Assembly: GCA_014381725.1 (NCBI GenBank)
Contig: JACNLC010000027.1
Span: 1-36,282 of the forward strand
Direction: 5' to 3'
Source: Fidelibacterota bacterium
Lineage (GTDB): Bacteria > Fidelibacterota > Marinisomatia > SCGC-AAA003-L08 > JACNLC01
Length of the DNA: 36,282 nt
The notes beneath the pieces are model-generated. The model saw only the letters and a program-made list of their open reading frames with translations. It was not told where the DNA came from and ran no database searches. Shown here piece by piece: positions 24,343 to 32,800 of this stretch (position 1 is its first letter; each line of letters starts with the position of its first letter). The position numbers were made by a program, and so were the translations under genes.

Positions 24343-26667
24343 ATGAGATATAGATTCACATCTATGATATTATTTCTTGTTGGAGCAACCTTTTTGTTTA
24401 CTCAGGAAGAACTTCACGAAAGGTATCATACTTACGAAGAAATCAGAGAACAGCTTGAATTATGGGATGAACAATTTGGGAACAATACTGAACCATCTCC
24501 AGCATTTCCAGGAAGTGGAATTATTTATCAATTAGAAGAAATTGGAATATCATCAACTGACGGACTTCCTTTTTGGGGTGTTAAATTATCATATAACGCC
24601 GATATAAAAGAAGATGAAGCTAGAGTATTATTTTTAGGGCAATGCCACGCAGAAGAAATCTATGGAATTGAAATTGCAATGGAGATAATAAAAATGGTTT
24701 TGGAACCAACTCCGCCGATCACAAACCTAAAATATATACTTCAAAATGCGGAAATTTGGGTGGTGCCTACACATAATCCGGAAGGATTGCGTGTTGTTCA
24801 CGGGTATAATGACGACGATATTTGGGTTCAGGATGTTGCGTATAGAAAAAACCGTAGAGATGTAGATTTTAATGGTATTTTCAATTTTGTTGAAGGAGCT
24901 GGAAATGATTCTGATGGCGTTGATTTAAATCGAAATTATGACTTTAATTGGTTTAGAGGTGACGAGCTTTGGGAGGGCGACCCATCTCCATATCAAGCAC
25001 ATTATGATTATTACAAAGGTGAATATCCATTTTCTGAATTAGAGCTACAAGGAATAAGAGATTTTGTAACTGACAAGAATTTTTTGCTATCTATTGCTTA
25101 TCATAGTTCTCGTTCTGGCAATGTATCAGAACAAGTCATATATTCTTGGGAGTGGGAAGGCAATAAATATCCCCCAGATTTCCCTGTAATTAGTACAATG
25201 GCTGAAAATATTGCAAATTTAATCCCTACTGAGACTGGGATTGATTTTCAGTATTATATTCCTGTTGCAGGTTCATCTCGTAAAGGAAGTGCGCACGATT
25301 GGTTTTATGCGAAAGATGGTTGTATTCAATATCTAATTGAAACTGGGACTGAAAATTTGCAATCCGATGATGTAGATATAATTGATGGCACAATTGAACG
25401 AAATTTGAGAGGTGCGTATTATTTAATGAACCGTGCAGTTGGTTATGATTCAGGAGAATATGGTGCTGAAAAGTATCAAATAACTGGGAATGTATTTGAT
25501 TCTCAAACGATGGAGCCAATTCAAGATGCTGATGTAAGAATTGTTGAAATGGACGGGAAAATGTTGGAAAATCGAACAACAGACGAATTTGGTAGATATA
25601 GACGGTTACTGGTTCCTAGTACTTTCAATATTGAAGTTGAAAAAAGAGGATACGAAAAACAGAGTCTTCAGTTTACTCCAAGTAGTTCTGTGATTTTACA
25701 AGAAGATTTTTACTTAGAACCGTTGAATGAATTCCATTTAACTCTGAATTTAAATTCACCCTCCTCTGTAGAAATTAGCATTTCTGATGAGTATGGAGAA
25801 ACAAGTTACACAAATATCGAATCTTCACTTCAATTATTATTACCTAAGAATTCATATTACATCACAGTATTTGGTGAAAACTTATTATCGCAATTCATTG
25901 ATGTTGAGTTGTTTTCTAACTTGACTTTGGATATCTTTATTGAATATTCCGAAATTGTGTTTGATGAAGGTTTTAATAATCTAGATAATTGGGAGATCGT
26001 GTCAGGTAGTTGGTTAGTTGAAGATGGCATGTTACAATCCCAAAACGAAAGTTTGTACCCAAATAATAGTATTTTAATTCGGTCAAACATCATCAATCTT
26101 ATTGATGTAGATGAAATGGAATTAAAACTCAATTTCCAATATGAAATGGAATGGGAAACTGATTCGTTGTTTATCAGATTTATTAGTGAACAAGATACTT
26201 CTGAAATATTCTGGGATGACCAAAATTGGACTTTACATGAAGAACATCATCCAATTTCAATTTCTGGAGAATCAATGTTCATAGAAATAGAAATTAGACC
26301 GGACAATACCGTTGGGTATAGAGGATTGAAAACTGATCAATTATCTATTTATAAAGGTAATGGGAATATTGTTAGTAATGAAATTAATAGCTTACCAGTC
26401 CACTATAATTTGTTTCAAAATTATCCAAACCCATTCAATCCAAGAACAGTTATTGGTTACTCAGTAGAGACAAGCGGTTATTTGTCTCTACAAATTTATA
26501 ATTTACACGGACAACTTGTTGATGAATTAGTAAGCAGTGGCAGTAGGCAGGAACCGGGTTATCATCAAGTTATTTGGAATGCAGAAAATCATCCAAGTGG
26601 AATTTACTTTGCAAAATTAGTAGCAGGAGATTTTACTTCAACAAAAAAATTATTATTACTAAAATAG
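24343..26667 (+). CDS. Secreted M14-family zinc carboxypeptidase with type IX sorting domain
   Basis: A 774-residue protein: signal peptide (1-20), M14 metallocarboxypeptidase domain (~55-370), carboxypeptidase regulatory-like beta domain (~375-460), a jelly-roll-like region around residues 545-675, and a sorting domain (NYPNPFNPRTVIGY to KLLLLK). The zinc ligands read His102-x-x-Glu105 (QCHAEEIYG) and His254 (IAYHSS); the catalytic acid is Glu333 (LIETG), and GVDLNRNYDFNW is a typical substrate-pocket segment. All key residues are therefore present and the enzyme should be active. Within a poly-gamma-glutamate operon a substrate with C-terminal or gamma-linked glutamate is possible, but ordinary protein trimming at the surface is equally compatible. 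AAAGGA precedes the ATG. Confidence 0.88.
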   Translation: MRYRFTSMILFLVGATFLFTQEELHERYHTYEEIREQLELWDEQFGNNTEPSPAFPGSGIIYQLEEIGISSTDGLPFWGVKLSYNADIKEDEARVLFLGQCHAEEIYGIEIAMEIIKMVLEPTPPITNLKYILQNAEIWVVPTHNPEGLRVVHGYNDDDIWVQDVAYRKNRRDVDFNGIFNFVEGAGNDSDGVDLNRNYDFNWFRGDELWEGDPSPYQAHYDYYKGEYPFSELELQGIRDFVTDKNFLLSIAYHSSRSGNVSEQVIYSWEWEGNKYPPDFPVISTMAENIANLIPTETGIDFQYYIPVAGSSRKGSAHDWFYAKDGCIQYLIETGTENLQSDDVDIIDGTIERNLRGAYYLMNRAVGYDSGEYGAEKYQITGNVFDSQTMEPIQDADVRIVEMDGKMLENRTTDEFGRYRRLLVPSTFNIEVEKRGYEKQSLQFTPSSSVILQEDFYLEPLNEFHLTLNLNSPSSVEISISDEYGETSYTNIESSLQLLLPKNSYYITVFGENLLSQFIDVELFSNLTLDIFIEYSEIVFDEGFNNLDNWEIVSGSWLVEDGMLQSQNESLYPNNSILIRSNIINLIDVDEMELKLNFQYEMEWETDSLFIRFISEQDTSEIFWDDQNWTLHEEHHPISISGESMFIEIEIRPDNTVGYRGLKTDQLSIYKGNGNIVSNEINSLPVHYNLFQNYPNPFNPRTVIGYSVETSGYLSLQIYNLHGQLVDELVSSGSRQEPGYHQVIWNAENHPSGIYFAKLVAGDFTSTKKLLLLK

Positions 26668-26676
26668 GAAAACAAA

Positions 26677-29577
26677 ATGACAAATATTAAAAGCTATGCA
26701 AACAAACTAATTCTGATTGTGGTTGTTTATTGTTCAACAATTTTTGCAGTTGATTACATCCCATTATCTCAAAAATACATGAATAACATTGATAGAGACG
26801 CTGAATATACCCGGGGAAATTATTTAATAGTACTTGCTCATAGTGATTTAAACGATTATCTAACAAATCCCAATGATGTGCCAATATATGGTGGGGATTT
26901 TGTTGAGTTTAAACGAACACAAGGTTTTGATGTGGATGTTATCTCTATGGACGAAGAAGGTATATCTACTGCAGACGAGTTGAAAACACATATTGAAAAT
27001 TACTACAATCAACATCCATTATTGGAGTATGTGTTATTGGTAGGAGATGTGAACGGGACTTTAATAATTCCAACATTTTTTATCAATTCAATAAATGAAG
27101 ATGAAGAAGATGTTACAGATTATCCATATACATTTTTTGATAATCCTTTGCAACCGAATTTTTTTCTTGGTCGATGGTCTATTAGAAGTAGCGGAGATTT
27201 GTTAAATATTAAAACTAGGTCAATGCAATATTATCTAATGGAAGAGGTTTCTGAAAATGCAGATTATTTGAATAGTGCGTTGTTAGTTGCAGGAAATTAT
27301 AGTACAAACGATGGTACTGAAATACCTCCATCTAGTTGGCCAGTTACACCTGTTTGGACATCATATTGGTTAATGGATCGTTTGTATGGTTATGGGTACA
27401 CAGATATTGACACAGCATTTTTTCACGCAGATTATCAAGTTGAAGAAAATCCTCTTGTTGTCAATTCTTGGACAGATGGTGTTGGAGTAATAAATTATCG
27501 TGGTTGGGGTAATTCTCACGGTTGGCATAAACCCGCATTTTATATTGAAGATATTAATGATTTGAATCACGGATGGAATCTCCCAATTGTTATGAGTTTT
27601 GTTTGCAATACTGGAGATTTTGGCGCAGATGTTCCACCGCAAAGTGGACCTGCTAAATGTTTTGGAGAAGAGTTATTAACACGAGGAACTCCCTTTAGCC
27701 CTAAAGGAGCAGCAGCAATGGTTGGACCATCAGACCTTGATACTGATACAAAATATAATAATGTAATTTGTGCAGTAATGTGGGATAATTTACTCGAGGA
27801 AAATGTTTCTGAATTAGCTCCTGCACTCTTTTCTGGGAAACAATCTTTAATTGCAGAATTTCCAGAAAATCCAGATGGGGTAGTGGAGTTTTATCATCAT
27901 GTCTATGGTATTTTGGGTGATCCTTCAATTTCTGTGAGATTACACGAACCAAGCGAAATTGATGTTGACTATGTTTCAGACAACTTGAATCAATCGTATA
28001 TTTTTGTAGAAGTCTATGAAGAAACAGAAAGTAATCCGATTGTTAATGCTGTAGGTGCATTAATGTATAATGGAGAACTAATAGGTAAAGCACTCACTAA
28101 TTGGAATGGCGATTTATATATTGATTTTGATGGAGTGCCAAATGGCTCGACTTTAGACTTATACATCAATAGTCCGCAGTATTATCAAAAACATATAGTT
28201 TTCAATTATATCGAGGATGGCGGAACACCATACGACCCAGATGTTTTTTTAGCATTTGATATTACTCCGATTCTATCAAATGGAGAGACTTATATTTCCC
28301 CAAATGAAGATATTGATTTTTCATTAGAAATTTTCAATTACTATTCAGAAACACAACAAATCACAGTTTATATTGAAGATTTTCAGGAAGTTATGGAAAA
28401 TGATAATTCTACACCAGAAACGATAGAAATTCCTGCATTGAGCTCTAGCGAAACTGGAGTTCTCTTTAGCGGAAACCTTGGGAATTATGCAATTGGCAGC
28501 AGAATTATTTTTGGTGTTGGTTTTGAAATTGACGGAATTCAAGTTGGTGGAAATTATATAGAAATTATGATTGGACCAGTTGCAGAAACTGATCCGGTTC
28601 CTGCTGATAATTACGGATATTGGGCTTATGATAATTTGGATTTAAGTTATGAAGAATCTCCAGTTTACGATTGGGTTGAGTTGAATCCAGATGACGGTGG
28701 TTTAGGTACAAATCTTAATTTAGTGGACGATACTGTTACAGAAATTGAAATTGGATTTACATTCAAATATTATGGGGTGGAATACACAACCGCAACTGTT
28801 AGTTCAAACGGATGGCTATCATTTGAACCTTGTCAAATCCCGTATTTCTGGAATTTCTCAATCCCGATGCCGTTAGGACCATCTGCCCTAGTTGCACCAT
28901 TTATGGACGATTTAGATGATAATGTCGGTACAGAACCCTTTAATGTATTTTTATTTTCTGATAATGAACGATTGATAATCCAATGGGATAATGTATCAAA
29001 TGGCGAGGATGACGAAAATTGTCCAGATTGTGTTAAAGAAACATTCCAGTTAATATTAAATAATCCAAGTACTTATCCTACTCCAACTGGAGATGGTGAA
29101 ATTATATTCCAATATCAAGAAATTCACGATATTGATTTGAACGGCAACTATTCTACAATAGGGATTGAATCTCCAGATCAAAACAGTGGATTACAATATC
29201 TTTTTAATAACCAATTAAGTTTGGGAGCATCACCTATAGTTGAAGGAACTGCAATTAAAATAACAACAACACCACCTGCAAATTCTCTCAAAAATCAGGA
29301 AGAAATTAGTATAAAGGATTACTTATTGTTAAGTAGTTATCCTAATCCATTTAATCCAGTTACAAATATTACATATTTTCTACCAACATCAGGTGCTACA
29401 ACAGTTAATGTTTACAATCTTCTTGGTAAAAAGTTAATCACATTGTTTAACGGATATCAATCTGCAGGGAATTATAATATCACTTGGGATGCATCAAGTT
29501 ATTCTACTGGGTTGTATTTTGTGCAAGTAGTACACGGAAATCGAAGCAGTTATGTTAAAGTTGTACTCTTAAAATAA
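26677..29577 (+). CDS. Second gingipain-like (C25 family) secreted protein with sorting domain
   Basis: A 966-residue protein: signal peptide (1-24), C25-type domain (~48-430) starting directly after it with no long propeptide, Ig/CARDB-like domains (~430-645), a beta-sandwich related to the two in the first C25 protein (~645-870), and a sorting domain (SYPNPFNPVTNITY to KVVLLK). Cys310 (VCNTGDF) occupies the nucleophile position. The catalytic-His motif reads NYRGWGNSHGW: Trp277 stands where gingipains have His, and His281 four residues later is the only nearby candidate. It starts 9 bases after the M14 stop. It may be a peptidase with a shifted His, a sortase-like C25 protein, or an inactive binder. 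Confidence 0.83.
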   Translation: MTNIKSYANKLILIVVVYCSTIFAVDYIPLSQKYMNNIDRDAEYTRGNYLIVLAHSDLNDYLTNPNDVPIYGGDFVEFKRTQGFDVDVISMDEEGISTADELKTHIENYYNQHPLLEYVLLVGDVNGTLIIPTFFINSINEDEEDVTDYPYTFFDNPLQPNFFLGRWSIRSSGDLLNIKTRSMQYYLMEEVSENADYLNSALLVAGNYSTNDGTEIPPSSWPVTPVWTSYWLMDRLYGYGYTDIDTAFFHADYQVEENPLVVNSWTDGVGVINYRGWGNSHGWHKPAFYIEDINDLNHGWNLPIVMSFVCNTGDFGADVPPQSGPAKCFGEELLTRGTPFSPKGAAAMVGPSDLDTDTKYNNVICAVMWDNLLEENVSELAPALFSGKQSLIAEFPENPDGVVEFYHHVYGILGDPSISVRLHEPSEIDVDYVSDNLNQSYIFVEVYEETESNPIVNAVGALMYNGELIGKALTNWNGDLYIDFDGVPNGSTLDLYINSPQYYQKHIVFNYIEDGGTPYDPDVFLAFDITPILSNGETYISPNEDIDFSLEIFNYYSETQQITVYIEDFQEVMENDNSTPETIEIPALSSSETGVLFSGNLGNYAIGSRIIFGVGFEIDGIQVGGNYIEIMIGPVAETDPVPADNYGYWAYDNLDLSYEESPVYDWVELNPDDGGLGTNLNLVDDTVTEIEIGFTFKYYGVEYTTATVSSNGWLSFEPCQIPYFWNFSIPMPLGPSALVAPFMDDLDDNVGTEPFNVFLFSDNERLIIQWDNVSNGEDDENCPDCVKETFQLILNNPSTYPTPTGDGEIIFQYQEIHDIDLNGNYSTIGIESPDQNSGLQYLFNNQLSLGASPIVEGTAIKITTTPPANSLKNQEEISIKDYLLLSSYPNPFNPVTNITYFLPTSGATTVNVYNLLGKKLITLFNGYQSAGNYNITWDASSYSTGLYFVQVVHGNRSSYVKVVLLK

Positions 29578-29580
29578 AGC

Positions 29581-29600
29581 TGTTACAAATTGATACAATT
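29581..29600 (+). promoter_or_regulatory. 20-bp motif shared with the region upstream of the C25/pgs operon
   Basis: TGTTACAAATTGATACAATT differs at only two positions from the sequence at 9951-9970. It begins 3 bases after the stop of the second C25 gene and overlaps the inverted repeat that follows. Confidence 0.4.
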
Positions 29601-29614
29601 TAGATGTATCAATT
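29588..29614 (+). promoter_or_regulatory. 10-bp inverted repeat, operator-like
   Basis: AATTGATACA and TGTATCAATT are perfect inverted copies around ATTTAGA. The right arm touches the -35 position of a possible promoter at 29613-29640, as expected for an operator. It could instead be a weak hairpin ending the upstream operon, but no T-run follows. Confidence 0.4.
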
Positions 29615-29640
29615 GTTATCAAAATTAGTTATTTTATATT
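29613..29640 (+). promoter_or_regulatory. Candidate promoter(s) for the giant gene
   Basis: TTGTTA (29613-29618), a 16-base spacer and TATATT (29635-29640) form a sigma70-like pair. A Bacteroidetes-like alternative exists downstream: TTG at 29736-29738, 19 bases, and TATTTTTG (TANNTTTG pattern) at 29758-29765. The rest of the 253-base gap holds a perfect palindrome ACAATATATTGT (29767-29778) and a GAGGAG ribosome-binding sequence near 29820; no small gene is visible. Neither promoter is proven. Confidence 0.35.
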
Positions 29641-29830
29641 GAAGTATATTGTAATTATTATTACTTTATGTTTGTATTCATATTTATTAGAGGAGATTTA
29701 TAATTGTTTGTGCAAAATATGTGATTAGTGTCACATTGTTTTAGGGGTTTTTACCCTTATTTTTGTACAATATATTGTGAATAATTTTTTATTTAACAAA
29801 CAAAAACGAAGGATAAAAGAGGAGATAATC

Positions 29831-32800
29831 ATGATTATCAATAAAAGAACAAAAATGTTGTTATCGGTTGTAATATCAACCTTAGCAACATTTATTTTTG
29901 CAAGTACACCAAATTGGACGGTGTATCCACCAGCATTTGAGTTTAATGCAACTCAAACTGGTATAGTTTATTTTAATGGAAACGAATCCGCAGATGAGAA
30001 TGATTTAGTAGCTGTATTCGTTGATGAAGAATGTCGTGGAGTTTCTAGTCCGACATTTTTCCCAGTTACCGGTAGATATACTGTAAATATGATGATTTAT
30101 AGTAATGTGACTACCGGAGAAACGATGACATTTAAAGCTTATGATGCATCATCAGATGATATTTTTGATGTTGTGGATTATACTTACGAATTTTTAGTAA
30201 ATGAAAATGTGGGTAACGATATGACACCTGTAGAATGGTATTGTATAGGTGGAGGAAGTGAAAACCAACCACCGGTAGCAATAGATGATACCTATGAGAC
30301 AGAAGCAGGAGTTACACTGACTGTAGAAGCACCTGGTGTATTAGGTAATGATTATGATGCAGATGGTCGAGAAGCACCGGGTTGGAGTGTGTATGTACCA
30401 GCATATGAATTTAATGCAACAATGACCAGTGTAATATCATTTAATGGAGAAGAATCTATAGATGGTGATGATATGGTTGCAGTATTTTTTGAAGACGAAT
30501 GCAGAGGTGTTGCAAGTCCGAGTTTCTTTCCAGTAACAGGAAGATATACAGTAAATATGATGATATACAGTAATGTATCAACTGGTGAAACAATGTCGTT
30601 CAAAGCGTATGATGCTAGTGAAGATTTAATAGGCGATGTTGATTATATATTTGATTTTGTAGCAAATGCAAATATAGGTAATGATATAACTCCAGTAGAA
30701 TTAGAATGTGTATTTGAAGTACCAGGAGGATTGACAGCAGAGTTATCTTCTGGTCCAAATCATGGTGAATTAGATTTTAATTCAGACGGATCATTTTCAT
30801 ATTATCCATACTCTGATTTTGTAGGAATAGATATATTTACCTATAGAGCATATGATGGAGAAGCTTATTCAAATGAAGCTTTAGTAAGTATATCAATTTC
30901 ACAGGGAGCTATTTATGGATGTACCAATCCTGCGGCTTGTAACTTTGACGAGTTAGCAACTGCAGACGATGGAAGTTGTTATTTTGAAGATACCGTTACT
31001 TGTTATGAAGATATAGATGGTGATGGCTATTTCAATGCAACAGAAGATTATACAGCTTGCGATGCAGTATGTTCAGACTTAGGAGAAGCTTGGTCAGATG
31101 ATGCTGGAAATGGAGCTGAAGTATTTGGTTGTACAGATGAAGAAGCTATCAATTATAATCCTTATGCAACAGAAGATGATGGAAGTTGTTATTACAATAC
31201 AGCACCTGTAGCAATAGATGATACCTATGAGACAGAATCAGGAGTTACACTGACTGTAGAAGCACCTGGTGTATTAGGTAATGATTATGATGCAGATGGT
31301 CGAGAAGCACCGGGTTGGAGTGTGTATGTACCAGCATATGAATTTAATGCAACAATGACCAGTGTAATATCATTTAATGGAGAAGAATCTATAGATGGTG
31401 ATGATATGGTTGCAGTATTTTTTGAAGACGAATGCAGAGGTGTTGCAAGTCCGAGTTTCTTTCCAGTAACAGGAAGATATACAGTAAATATGATGATATA
31501 CAGTAATGTATCAACTGGTGAAACAATGTCGTTCAAAGCGTATGATGCTAGTGAAGATTTAATAGGCGATGTTGATTATATATTTGATTTTGTAGCAAAT
31601 GCAAATATAGGTAATGATATAACTCCAGTAGAATTAGAATGTGTATTTGAAGTACCAGGAGGATTGACAGCAGAGTTATCTTCTGGTCCAAATCATGGTG
31701 AATTAGATTTTAATTCAGACGGATCATTTTCATATTATCCATACTCTGATTTTGTAGGAATAGATATATTTACCTATAGAGCATATGATGGAGAAGCTTA
31801 TTCAAATGAAGCTTTAGTAAGTATATCAATTTCACAGGGAGCTATTTATGGATGTACCAATCCTGCGGCTTGTAACTTTGACGAGTTAGCAACTGCAGAC
31901 GATGGAAGTTGTTATTTTGAAGATACCGTTACTTGTTATGAAGATATAGATGGTGATGGCTATTTCAATGCAACAGAAGATTATACAGCTTGCGATGCAG
32001 TATGTTCAGACTTAGGAGAAGCTTGGTCAGATGATGCTGGAAATGGAGCTGAAGTATTTGGTTGTACAGATGAAGAAGCTATCAATTATAATCCTTATGC
32101 AACAGAAGATGATGGAAGTTGTGAATATGAAGAACCAACAGAAAATCATTTTATTCCAATCTATAGTGGTAATCCATACTTAGCAATGAATCTTTATGCT
32201 TTCAGCGCAACATTGGATGGACTAAACTTAACATCGGAAGATGAAATTGGTATCTTTGATGGTGATTATTGTGTTGGTGCTGGAGTTTTAGAAGGTGAAA
32301 TTGATGGTTATTTCCCAATGGTAGCATCAACTGACGATCCAACGACAGACGAGATAGATGGATTTACTCCTGGTAATGAAATTACATTCAAACTTTGGGA
32401 TGCTAGTGAAAGTGCTGAAATTTTCTTTGTGATTCCAACTTACTATCAAGGTGATGGTATGTTTGCTTCACAAGGAACAGCTACATTTGATCTTGAAGGT
32501 TTGAGTATGATTGACCAAACCGTAGACCTTACCTCTGGCTGGAACATAATGTCATTTTACAATGAACCAAGTGATATGAACTTACAGACTATAGTTCAGT
32601 CATTAATAGATGATGGGACATTACTAAAAGTACAAGATGAATCAGGATCAGCAATAGAAGATTTAGGATTCCCCATAGGTTGGGTAAACAATATTGGAGA
32701 TATGGAAGTAACAGAAGGTTATTACATTAAAGTAAATGATAATACTAACCTATCAACACTAGGTCAACCAATACTCCTTCCTTATGATATTTCACTTACA

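Noticed and set aside
29743-29765. AGGG/CCCT hairpin followed by T-rich sequence as a terminator of the upstream operon.
   Set aside because: The stem is only about 4 bp and the T-run is interrupted; it is also more than 160 bases past the stop codon.
30352-31536. Two identical 83-codon antisense reading frames (30352-30603 and 31285-31536).
   Set aside because: They are shadows of the 915-bp direct repeat on the opposite strand, have no ribosome-binding site, and their identity only reflects the duplication.
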